Positions 1 through 6,732 of a stretch of 33,557 nt of DNA are shown here, in pieces. The position numbers and the translations under genes were made by a program. The first letter of the stretch is position 1. Each line of letters starts with the position of its first letter. The stretch lies in NCBI GenBank assembly GCA_963204995.1, contig CAUJKL010001071.1:1-33557 (forward strand), given 5' to 3'. Under the pieces are notes generated by a model, which was given only the letters and a program-made list of their open reading frames with translations, made no database searches and was not told where the DNA came from. The stretch comes from Planctomycetota bacterium (lineage in GTDB: Bacteria; Planctomycetota; Planctomycetia; Pirellulales; Pirellulaceae).

Positions 1-77
1 CCCCGCGCACCATGAAGGCGGGGTTACAAGATGCAATCTACAGAGGCGGGGTAAGAAGCGGGATAGCGGCGGGGTCA

Positions 78-99
78 AGTCGAGTCAAATAACTCGACT
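78..99. terminator. Short hairpin downstream of the leftmost gene
   Basis: A perfect 8-bp inverted repeat (AGTCGAGT / ACTCGACT) with a 6-nt loop lies about 36 nt past the stop codon of the 171-residue gene that ends at 135. Its position at the end of the minus-strand cluster fits a transcription end. No T-tract follows it, so it is not a clear intrinsic terminator. Three copies of GGCGGGGT surround it (17, 45 and 68) and I cannot assign them a role. Confidence 0.3.
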
Positions 100-134
100 C
101 GCGCGCCGATTAAGCGGGCTGGTTAATCTAAGCC

Positions 135-650
135 CTAGGACATGTCACCCCAGCGGTCGGCAAATAGCGGCTCGCTGGCCACTGGACTGAGTAAGACCAA
201 CGCCAAGACATCGGCAACTTCCTCAATCGCACCAGTCGTTCGCTCGAAGTGTTTCTCACCTTCTTCGGTATAGTTGTCTCGGCTTCCGCGTAGCCAGCGG
301 CCCAACTCGTATGGTGAGAAATGGTAAGCGAATTTTCCAAGCCACTTCAATGGTGGATAAATCCTAGCGACCTCCGTCAACTGATCGGGGACTTTGTTTC
401 GCAGACGCGGGTCGTCTTCAATTTTGCCGATATCGGCCTTGCTAATCGGGGAAGCAAGCCGCTTTGCCAGTGCTTCGGCTAAATACACGTTGCGTTGGGC
501 CGAATTTGTCGTAACTACAACGTTCGGTGTTCCCGACTCCTGGTTAACTTGAAGCGAATGGATCTCCGACTCCTGGATGCCGAGGCACGACGCGATCTCG
601 GGTTTGAGTTCTCTGGCAGCTTGTGCGATTCCGGCTGGGACGGGTGGCAT
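135..650 (-). CDS. Hypothetical protein, last gene of the peptidase/FGE/E1-like cluster
   Basis: This is a 171-residue protein that I do not recognise. The ATG at 650 is preceded by GGAGAG at good spacing, which supports the start. The sequence is soluble and mixed in charge, with no signal peptide and no clear membrane segment. It has a central basic and aromatic stretch (about residues 95-125, including PPLKWLGKFAYHF) and a hydrophobic helix near the C-terminus (IEEVADVLALVLLS). It follows the ThiF/E1-like gene after 182 nt and is the last gene of the minus-strand cluster, so a role alongside the E1-like enzyme or peptidase is possible, but only by position. I saw no ubiquitin-like fold signature and no C-terminal di-glycine. 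Confidence 0.75.
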   Translation of the reverse strand: MPPVPAGIAQAARELKPEIASCLGIQESEIHSLQVNQESGTPNVVVTTNSAQRNVYLAEALAKRLASPISKADIGKIEDDPRLRNKVPDQLTEVARIYPPLKWLGKFAYHFSPYELGRWLRGSRDNYTEEGEKHFERTTGAIEEVADVLALVLLSPVASEPLFADRWGDMS

Positions 651-832
651 GACAACTCTCCGGCGAATTGGTTTGATCTACCTAGTTGATTGAAGGCAGT
701 TCGCCGCGATCCATTGGGGACAATGAGGACTACTTTGATTTGCGAACGACTGCAAGTGATTTCTCAAACACACTTTGCGTTGTTGACGAAATTTCTCCTT
801 TTCCTGCCTGCTGGCTGAGAGTACCGCGATTA

Positions 833-2170
833 TCAAGACCTTTGACCGTGCGAACATACGGTGCAATTTTCATCAGCTCCCACGATTCCGCTTTCCACTT
901 CCCAACTACCGCCGATCTGCCAGCGGAGGCGGTGCCAGATGCTGCCGGGCAGGTCGCCAGCGAGCAGATCGAGCCAGGATTGTATCCCAGTGGCGACGGC
1001 CATGCTATTTACCGTGATCAGCGAACCAAGTCGGCCAGCGGCATGCCAGGGTTGTGACCCTCGTAGCGGCAAAGCACCTGGCGGAGCCCAGTTCTCGTAT
1101 TCGGCGGCTTCGAGATCACCTAGACCTCCGACACAACGTACACAGCCCTCACCGGGTAACAGCAGACGAACATCTGCGGCTATTACGCGCTGGCCGTCGT
1201 CGCCGGTACGTACGCCCGTCCCAATGTCCAAATGGGGAATCAGTTGCTGACGTGCCATCCTGGCAGCGCGCAAGCGCGGGCCGTCTTGATCGACGCACGT
1301 GACAACGAGATCGGCGTCTTCCAGAGCTGGTTCTGACAACTTCACGCCGAAACGCCGCGGCAAAACTGTCGCGGCGAGTTCAGGTCGAAACTCCACAAGC
1401 CGCCGCCCCAGCGTGACCGCCTTGTTGGACCCGATATCTTCTGGCGTGGCCAGGAACATGCCATCCAGGTTGTGCGGTTCGATCGTGTCCCCGTCCAACA
1501 ACGTTAACCGCCGCACACCCAACGCTGTAAACATGGTAGCGGCCAGCGTTCCTGCTCGCGAACATCCGATGAGATTCACGGTGGCTTTCCGCACGCGATC
1601 GTGCGTGGCTCGCCCACCTACTGCCTCGATCGTCCGAGTCCAGCGAAGGGCGTCCTCGGCAGCCTCGGTGGCGTCACTGATCTGGTCCAGCTCCAGCATA
1701 TTGGCACCGATGACGCAAAAGCGTGCTAAGGGCTGCACGACGCCGCGTTCCACGGACCATCCGCACCATCCGGCTCGGTCGTCGTCGAGGCCCACAAGCA
1801 ATATCACACACAACTGCGCAAAACGCGGCTTGAGTCGAGAGATCCAGTCGTCGGGTGTCGCCGGAGCCGATCCGTTTGGTAGAGCAATTGCCAGCCAACT
1901 TGCCAGTGGTGGGAAATCTTGCCCAACGGTGCCGATACTTTGCACCTTCGGCTGACTCGCTACCAGCCGTCCACGAACGCCGCCTTGCCGTTGCAGTTGC
2001 ATCACGGCCATCCGCGTTGGGTTTGCAGACAGCGGGCGAACGACGTTTGACCAGTCAGAACTTGCCATGACGACTTCAAATCTGGATTGACAAACGGTCA
2101 TGTGGGTTCTCGTGGAAAAGGCTTCGTGACCAACTTCCAACAGGCTGCTTGAGCGACTGTGATGAGTCAT
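833..2170 (-). CDS. Atypical ThiF/E1-like adenylyltransferase with N-terminal extension
   Basis: This 445-residue protein carries a ThiF/MoeB/E1-type Rossmann domain from about residue 197. Visible features are the nucleotide loop (VNLIGCSRAGT), the acidic strand end and adenylate region (LLDGDTIEPHNLDG), a conserved lysine (GSNKA), the later Asp (TCVDQDG), and two CxxC pairs (CVRC near 343, CTVC near 436) able to hold a zinc. The usual Arg after the Asn-Leu motif is replaced (NLDG instead of NL-x-R), and no obvious thioester cysteine is seen. Family members adenylate the C-terminus of ubiquitin-like or sulfur-carrier proteins. About 190 residues precede the domain; their end (PATPDDW...ILLVG...GWCGW) vaguely resembles a degenerate JAB/MPN domain, which is inference. 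I chose the ATG at 2170 because it overlaps the upstream stop as ATGA, implying coupled translation. The track's further-upstream start is unlikely. Confidence 0.85.
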   Translation of the reverse strand: MTHHSRSSSLLEVGHEAFSTRTHMTVCQSRFEVVMASSDWSNVVRPLSANPTRMAVMQLQRQGGVRGRLVASQPKVQSIGTVGQDFPPLASWLAIALPNGSAPATPDDWISRLKPRFAQLCVILLVGLDDDRAGWCGWSVERGVVQPLARFCVIGANMLELDQISDATEAAEDALRWTRTIEAVGGRATHDRVRKATVNLIGCSRAGTLAATMFTALGVRRLTLLDGDTIEPHNLDGMFLATPEDIGSNKAVTLGRRLVEFRPELAATVLPRRFGVKLSEPALEDADLVVTCVDQDGPRLRAARMARQQLIPHLDIGTGVRTGDDGQRVIAADVRLLLPGEGCVRCVGGLGDLEAAEYENWAPPGALPLRGSQPWHAAGRLGSLITVNSMAVATGIQSWLDLLAGDLPGSIWHRLRWQIGGSWEVESGIVGADENCTVCSHGQRS

Positions 2171-2403
2171 GCGTCGAAGCGTGAAGAGAATCTGAAGCGA
2201 GTAACACACCGCTCAGGCTCGCGTGGCAAGTCCCGAAGTTGCTGAATTATGATGGCCACATCTGCCCAATCGAAATCCAGCTCAGGATTGGCAGCGTGAC
2301 GGACCAGGGCCCGCAGCACCTCGCGTCTATTTCGGTCGTTGAAGACGAAGTAGTAACTTTCTTCGCTCTTCAGCAGGCCACATACATAGATGTTTGACTG
2401 CAT
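2167..2403 (-). CDS. Small hypothetical protein, coupled to the E1-like gene
   Basis: This is a 78-residue protein, shorter than the 188-residue track ORF. I chose the ATG at 2403 because AGGAAAG lies just upstream, and because the upstream part of the longer ORF has arginine- and serine-rich shadow composition and crosses a hairpin. The protein starts with a beta-like stretch (NIYVCGLLKSEESYYFVF) and continues with helices (NRREVLRALVRHA, WADVAIIIQQLRDL). Its stop overlaps the E1-like start (ATGA), so the two are probably made in a fixed ratio and may act together. I do not recognise the family. A substrate, adaptor or regulator of the E1-like enzyme are all possible; none is shown by sequence. 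Confidence 0.65.
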   Translation of the reverse strand: MQSNIYVCGLLKSEESYYFVFNDRNRREVLRALVRHAANPELDFDWADVAIIIQQLRDLPREPERCVTRFRFSSRFDA

Positions 2404-2729
2404 TCCATCTTTCCTGCTTTGGCTGTAAGGGATCGCGAACCGACGTCGCGCGGCGCGACTGGCGGTTACTCTTAGGAAAGGCAGTTCGCTGGACTGCGAG
2501 AGCGTAAAGCTATGAACGTCCGTAGGGCTGACAACAGGATTGCCCCGCAACCGACAGAGCGTGCGTGAAACCCTGAACTCGGCAGTGTGAAAGTCCGACC
2601 GAAATCCTGCGCAGCACAACGGAATTGTTTCCCGGACGCGACCAGGGGCGGACCCCGACGGTGAGCTGCGCAGGCTACGGCTCCAGCGGTCGGCTCCGCC
2701 TACGACCGCTGGGCCTCCGCCTCGCTGGC
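2404..2729. other. Gene-free stretch after the FGE gene
   Basis: About 325 nt separate the FGE stop from the next start. The FGE-proximal end is very GC-rich and holds the hairpin described separately. I looked here for a second copy of the FGE 3' end, as a DGR template repeat would require, and did not find one. The 188-residue track ORF covers this stretch but has shadow-like composition. Confidence 0.5.
2683..2712. repeat. Perfect 10-bp hairpin just downstream of the FGE stop codon
   Basis: CCAGCGGTCG and CGACCGCTGG form a perfect 10-bp stem with a 10-nt loop, extendable by three pairs past one bulged base. It begins 18 nt beyond the FGE stop codon. There is no T-run, so it is not a classical terminator. 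Hairpins or cruciforms a short way downstream of variable regions are a known requirement of DGR target sites, usually with a smaller loop than here, and the preceding coding sequence looks like such a variable region. Confidence 0.7.
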
Positions 2730-4484
2730 TCACACTGGCTCTGCCGGAACTGCGGCCAAGCGGAACCCGCGGTACCTGCGCCGACTGCCGGGCAAGTTCC
2801 CGGACCGGTAGGCCGAACGGCAGTACTCGCCGTAGTTGATCCAGCTACCACCGCGGAGGACCCGGAACGAGGCCCGTATAGGGCCGGCAGGGTTCAGCCG
2901 TGGCAAGGTCCGGTAATAGTCCGCGCCATACCAGTCGTGGCACCATTCCCAAACATTGCCGTGCATCTGATGGAAGCCCCAAACGTTGGCGGGAATACGC
3001 TCGCCATCCTCGCGAACTCCGCAAACGTCCAGCGTGTGTCCGCTACGCCAAACTTCCGTCAAAAACGCGTGTAAACGTTCGCGGTCATCCGGCCAAAGAT
3101 ACTCGCCGTTGTAGTTGCAGTACGCCAAGTCAATCTTCGTGCCATCGCTCCCGGCATCCCACGTAAACGGCGTGTCCCGGCCGCAGCGACACGCATACTC
3201 CCAGCGAGCTTCCGTGGGCAATTCGATCTCACACTCCACACCACCAAGTTTAATCAAGCCAAGCCACTTCGCGTAGCACCAGGCATCAAACCAACTCACG
3301 TTCACAACCGGATGATTGTCCGTATTCGATACCTTGTCCGTAAACTCACGACGATCAAAGTGACGCACATCAAAACGCTCGTATTTAACATTCGTCACAC
3401 AAAATCGATGCAAGTAGTAAGCAGATAACTCCACAGGATGCGCGGGATTATCCTGGCTCTTCCCGCTGCCATCCCAGTCAGGAGCCTCGCCATCCGGAGC
3501 TCCCATCGTGAATTTCACGTTGACAGCCTCTTCATGCTGGCCACGACCTAACGAGATGAAGCCGCCGTCGTCTTCATACGTAAACTCCCGGCAGAAATGA
3601 TCGCGTGCTTCCGTGTCTTCCATCCGGTCCCACGTGAGATAGATGAACTCCGTCGCTCGGATCACCCGCCCTTGCTCGTCCCGTGGTGCATTGGGATGCA
3701 CGACGTCATACAGCGGTGCGAACAGCGCCTGCCAACGAATTAAGTCGATCCCTTCGCGGGGCATCTCCGCAAGCAGTCGCCAGAATTCGGCGTACGCTTC
3801 GTTCTGTGCAAACAGCGGATCGGATACCCAGGCTTGCATTCGCACGCGGTCGTCGTCGCTGGCCCACCGGCCTGCCCAATAAGCCGCGAAGAAAGCTTGT
3901 GTCGTAATATCGGTGAACTGTACTCGCTCCGTCGATTCGCTAAACAGGAAATACTTCAATCCGTGGGAGTCCATCGCCTTCAGCCGTCGCCAATCCTCCC
4001 ATAAATGTTCGCCGTCGATCTGCTTGCCGCGAGAATTCAAATAGGCACCTGCTGATTCGAACCGGTCAAACGCGGAATTCACGAAGCCATCCACATCGCC
4101 GGTGATGGCAAACGCCGGTCCACCCGCCTCGCCGTCCGAGCAGTACATCTCAAAAGCGATCGCGCCCAGCAGGTCGCAGGCCAGCCGGACTTGCCACTTG
4201 CGTACTGCTCGCTCCTTCCGATTCAGCCGACCTTTCTTGTGCCAGCCGAAGTCGCGCGCTTCATCCGCCTTGAAGCCATCGTCCAACAAACCGGTTTCAT
4301 CGGCTGGATCGTCTGCCGCAAAGCGATGCACCTTCCACAGAACCGTTGCTTCAGAATCGTCTTCGTCGATCTGTCCCAGGTCCTCCAGACGGGCGATTAA
4401 CCGCGCGTAGCGCGGGATGCGGGACATGCGACGGGCCGCGTTCCCAATGCGATCGTACTTGTGTGGACGAACAAAGAGAGACAA
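2730..4484 (-). CDS. STAND-like C-terminal region fused to FGE-sulfatase (C-type lectin fold) domain
   Basis: The ORF encodes 584 residues. Residues about 1-300 are helical and charged, with a stretch (DITTQAFFAAYWAGRWAS) resembling the helical arms that follow the NTPase in NACHT/STAND proteins; no Walker A or B is present. Residues about 310-580 are an FGE-sulfatase/SUMF1-type domain, with HPVVNVSWFDAWCYAKWLG, ELPTEARWEYA, MHGNVWEW and RVLRGGSW followed by GFRLA. Only one of the two catalytic cysteines of true formylglycine-generating enzyme seems present (the usual RCAAR is RSAYR), so a binding role is likelier than catalysis. The C-terminal 30 residues show codon features of a DGR variable region. 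The track start is a TTG without a Shine-Dalgarno sequence; the ATG at 4427 is an alternative. The gene lies 71 nt after the peptidase gene. The NTPase may have been lost, or may never have been present. Confidence 0.85.
   Translation of the reverse strand: MSLFVRPHKYDRIGNAARRMSRIPRYARLIARLEDLGQIDEDDSEATVLWKVHRFAADDPADETGLLDDGFKADEARDFGWHKKGRLNRKERAVRKWQVRLACDLLGAIAFEMYCSDGEAGGPAFAITGDVDGFVNSAFDRFESAGAYLNSRGKQIDGEHLWEDWRRLKAMDSHGLKYFLFSESTERVQFTDITTQAFFAAYWAGRWASDDDRVRMQAWVSDPLFAQNEAYAEFWRLLAEMPREGIDLIRWQALFAPLYDVVHPNAPRDEQGRVIRATEFIYLTWDRMEDTEARDHFCREFTYEDDGGFISLGRGQHEEAVNVKFTMGAPDGEAPDWDGSGKSQDNPAHPVELSAYYLHRFCVTNVKYERFDVRHFDRREFTDKVSNTDNHPVVNVSWFDAWCYAKWLGLIKLGGVECEIELPTEARWEYACRCGRDTPFTWDAGSDGTKIDLAYCNYNGEYLWPDDRERLHAFLTEVWRSGHTLDVCGVREDGERIPANVWGFHQMHGNVWEWCHDWYGADYYRTLPRLNPAGPIRASFRVLRGGSWINYGEYCRSAYRSGNLPGSRRRYRGFRLAAVPAEPV
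2745..2850 (-). other. Candidate DGR variable region inside the FGE domain
   Basis: The segment from GGSW to GFRLA is where known DGR targets with C-type lectin folds carry their variable codons. In coding order the codons after TGG include ATC, AAC, TAC, GGC, TAC, then TAC, TCC, GGG, AAC, TTG, then GGC, AGT, CGC, AGG, TAC. Nearly all can be derived from AAC, AAG, AAT or GAC by changing only adenines, while scaffold codons between them (TGC CGT TCG GCC, CCC, CGG, GGG TTC CGC) have no or few adenines. This matches adenine-specific mutagenesis. The template repeat is not in the window, so the boundaries and the assignment are inference. Confidence 0.5.
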
Positions 4485-4555
4485 AGTGGTGGATCCAAAG
4501 CACAGGAGGTTGATTCAGTTGGTGGTTCGTCAAGAATATCGCGCATCGTTGACAT

Positions 4556-5467
4556 CTACCACCAGTTACCGGGAAACAAGTAGCGTAAGACTCCGAGCGC
4601 CGCAGCCGTCGAGGCCAAGCCGGCTTGGAATCGAGATAAACCGAGCGTTAAACGTGGCGAGGCAGCCATCAATGCACCGGATTTAGTTTCCGAATGGAAC
4701 AGCTTCGCTTCTTCATGAGTTGCTGTAATCGCCAAGTCCCAAAACAGTTTCGTGTTCCGGAAAAAGTCAGCCGGAATGAACACCAAGCCCATTGTGCGGG
4801 GATAGCCAAACGGATTCTGGCTGCCGATGCGTTCGCCCCAATTCTCCAGCCCAATGAACCAGCGTCTCCCTTGATGGTGAAAGTAGCCAACCAGAATAAA
4901 GCTGTGGCCGCCTTTGTAGTCGTCACTCAGCGGAAGCGGACGGACACCCGTGAACAGGGATTCTGGCAGAAGCCATTCCTCCGGCAAACCGACTCCGAGG
5001 ATCAGGACGCGTCCCTTCAGCTTGAGAGCTTCCGACCCGTAGAGCAACAGGCACATCAAGTCGATTGTGTCCGGCTCGCCGATCAAGGGGCGGAGGCTGA
5101 CAAACGTCTCGATTCTACGCTTCTTGGCGTCGGCAATCGCCGCGTTATCAGGTTTGACGTAGCGACTGTCGCAAAAGTTTGTCTCGGGATAAAGTTGTTC
5201 CGTGCAGATCCCGCGTTCGCAAGCGCCCTGCAAGACGACTGCGGGCCAAGTCCCAGTCGGAGGAATGGGATAGTCACGTTTCTGCATCGCATATTCCCAA
5301 GCAAACAAGCCGCTGAGGTGCCGATCGCAGATGTTCAGTTGTACTTCCGTCGCATTGCGACAAGCGTGCCCCACACAATTTGGGCCACGCTGTGCAATCA
5401 CCGGCTTGTAGCGGAACAAGTCCAGGTGGTCAAACTGATGCGGCAAGACGTGCGAGTGGCTCGCCAA
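4556..5467 (-). CDS. Papain-like (C1 family) cysteine peptidase
   Basis: This 303-residue protein has a complete papain-type active site. Gln26 and Cys31 lie in VIAQRGPNCVGHA, His188 in GGHSFILVGYF and Asn209 in GLENWGERIG, which is the standard order and roughly standard spacing. There is no signal peptide or pro-region, so it is probably cytoplasmic. A moderately hydrophobic C-terminus (FQAGLASTAAALGVLRYLF) could touch a membrane or a partner. The only usable start before the catalytic cysteine is the TTG at 5467, which has no Shine-Dalgarno sequence and lies 70 nt inside the previous gene in a -1 frame. That suggests translational coupling or a broken fusion with the upstream helical domain. 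In bacterial conflict and programmed-death systems such peptidases serve as effectors; that role here is inference from neighbours. Confidence 0.88.
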   Translation of the reverse strand: MASHSHVLPHQFDHLDLFRYKPVIAQRGPNCVGHACRNATEVQLNICDRHLSGLFAWEYAMQKRDYPIPPTGTWPAVVLQGACERGICTEQLYPETNFCDSRYVKPDNAAIADAKKRRIETFVSLRPLIGEPDTIDLMCLLLYGSEALKLKGRVLILGVGLPEEWLLPESLFTGVRPLPLSDDYKGGHSFILVGYFHHQGRRWFIGLENWGERIGSQNPFGYPRTMGLVFIPADFFRNTKLFWDLAITATHEEAKLFHSETKSGALMAASPRLTLGLSRFQAGLASTAAALGVLRYLFPGNWW

Positions 5468-5787
5468 AAGTTGGCGATCGGTGGGTTGTCGAAAGCCAAC
5501 GCGCGATGATCAGGAGCCAACATGCCGCCGAGCGGTGGAATCGCAACTGGAGCTGCTGCAAGTGATGGATCGGATAGCGGAATGAGCTTCTCTAATGCAG
5601 CAAGAATGCGGGCTAGGTCCACTTCCGTAATGCCAGCGAGTTCACGGAGCTTTGTTCGTAGTGATACGTTCGTTGCCATCTCACGCAGTTGAAGCATGGT
5701 CATCCCATGCGAACGCACAAAGCGACGCAGACTGCGCGGAAATGAGTGCGGAGTAACGCCGGGTCGTCGGAGCTTGCTCAATCGCAC
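5398..5787 (-). CDS. Small helical protein A with proline-rich tail, overlapping the peptidase gene
   Basis: This is a 129-residue ORF starting at a GTG (5787) preceded by AAGGGG and overlapping the previous stop by 10 nt. Residues about 27-67 form helices ending in ELAGITEVDLARILAALEKL, reminiscent of helix-hairpin-helix adaptor domains. A proline-rich stretch (AIPPLGGMLAP) follows. The whole unit matches its upstream neighbour in layout and several positions, so the two are likely paralogues. The last 23 or so residues (RATRTSCRISLTTW...) are the out-of-frame reading of the peptidase N-terminus and look unnatural. The natural product may therefore end near ALAFDNPPIANF or continue into the peptidase by a -1 shift. 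A role as adaptor tethering the peptidase is inference. Confidence 0.65.
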   Translation of the reverse strand: MRLSKLRRPGVTPHSFPRSLRRFVRSHGMTMLQLREMATNVSLRTKLRELAGITEVDLARILAALEKLIPLSDPSLAAAPVAIPPLGGMLAPDHRALAFDNPPIANFWRATRTSCRISLTTWTCSATSR

Positions 5788-6110
5788 GGCTCGTCCCCTT
5801 CTTTACTAGGCTCGGAGTGCCGCTCGTCTTCTGCACGCTGGGTAGGAGGTATCAGTCCGAATGGCGGAATTGCGGGGGCTTCCATGCCGGCAAACGAATC
5901 GCCAACGAGTTCGCGGGCGGCAATGACAAAGTCCGCCACATCTTGTTGTGAACAGTCCAGCAGCGCGGCCATTGCCGTGGGTCGCGTCTCTGCCATCGCC
6001 GTAAACGTCTCGATGAAGCAGATGCCTCGCTCTACAAGGGCCGCGTGCTGAAGTTCCGAAAGCTGAGCAAGCTCTCGAAGGTCGGTTAGTGGAGTTGGTT
6101 CATTCGGCAT
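5778..6110 (-). CDS. Small helical protein B with proline-rich tail
   Basis: This 110-residue protein starts at an ATG (6110) with an upstream GAGG. It is predicted to be helical through residue about 72 (LSELQHAALVERGICFIETF, then SQQDVADFVIAARELVG), followed by a proline-rich stretch (APAIPPFGLIPP) and a charged tail. It aligns by eye with the next gene over about 60 residues, including the helix pair and the IPP(L/F)G motif, so the two probably arose by duplication. Its stop overlaps the next start by 10 nt, suggesting coupling. I do not recognise a named family; helix-hairpin-helix or effector-associated adaptor domains are the nearest impression. No enzyme motif is visible. Confidence 0.75.
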   Translation of the reverse strand: MPNEPTPLTDLRELAQLSELQHAALVERGICFIETFTAMAETRPTAMAALLDCSQQDVADFVIAARELVGDSFAGMEAPAIPPFGLIPPTQRAEDERHSEPSKEGDEPCD

Positions 6111-6131
6111 TACTATTGTCCTCTGTGGTCT

Positions 6132-6647
6132 TCAGTGCGGTTGCAGGTTGATCAGTACGACCTTTAGGTCAAGCTCATGCACAAGCTCGCCATTCACCGG
6201 CCACCACTTGGCCGGCAATTCGCGGGCAAGTTTCACGGCCAGTTCGACGCGAGCCTCATAATTCTTCGTCGCTGTCACGGCCAGCCACCGCGTCTGGTAG
6301 TCCTCAGCTGTCTCTTCCTCTACGGCCCGTCTCAGTTCGGCCAAGAAATCGCTCGGTAACATCTGTTGGGAATATTGTTCCTCCGTGACCTTGGCAGACG
6401 CTGACTCGCCGGGCGACGTGATGGTGTTTTCGTTCGGCGGACCTTCAGATTCAGACAGCGAGTTCGTTATTCGAGTCTTTAACCAATGGCAGCCCTGCTC
6501 CACGAGTTGGAGAGCCTTGAGAGAGTTTTTCTCGACAAAGGGCCGCCGTTCAGTAGGGTCCAGCACTAACAGCCAGATCACAAGTAGCAACAGCGGCGTA
6601 GTGAGAAGTGAAGCAATGTATCGAATCGGTTTGGTAAAAAAGAACAT
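6132..6647 (-). CDS. Single-pass membrane protein, first gene of the cluster
   Basis: This is a 171-residue protein with one strong membrane segment near the N-terminus (YIASLLTTPLLLLVIWLLVL, about residues 10-29), a polar linker (about 60-90, rich in Ser, Glu, Pro and Asn) and a C-terminal helical domain (DFLAELRRAVEEET, ARVELAVKLARELPAKWW). I chose the ATG at 6647, which has GGGAGG about 12 nt upstream, over the track TTG at 6680. It lies 21 nt before protein B and is probably co-transcribed with it. It may anchor the downstream components to the membrane, or act as a membrane-targeted component of a conflict system; both are inference. No family was recognised. Confidence 0.7.
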   Translation of the reverse strand: MFFFTKPIRYIASLLTTPLLLLVIWLLVLDPTERRPFVEKNSLKALQLVEQGCHWLKTRITNSLSESEGPPNENTITSPGESASAKVTEEQYSQQMLPSDFLAELRRAVEEETAEDYQTRWLAVTATKNYEARVELAVKLARELPAKWWPVNGELVHELDLKVVLINLQPH

Positions 6648-6732
6648 CAGCTTGGGTGCCTCCCGTCTCTCGCAATTCAAGATTTGCCGTACGAAGGAGT
6701 AAAGGCAGTTGCAGTCGATCTCGCTGACGGTT

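Noticed and set aside
2404-2729. A DGR template repeat next to the FGE gene
   Set aside because: No second copy of the FGE 3' end was found here or elsewhere in the window.
2404-2733. The 188-residue track ORF as the true N-terminus of the small coupled protein
   Set aside because: Its first 110 residues read through a hairpin and GC-rich repeats with Arg/Ser-rich shadow composition. The ATG at 2403 has a good ribosome-binding site.
5398-5787. A classic -1 ribosomal slippery site joining protein A and the peptidase
   Set aside because: No X-XXY-YYZ heptamer is present near AACTTTTGG, so a programmed shift is not supported, although a broken fusion remains possible.
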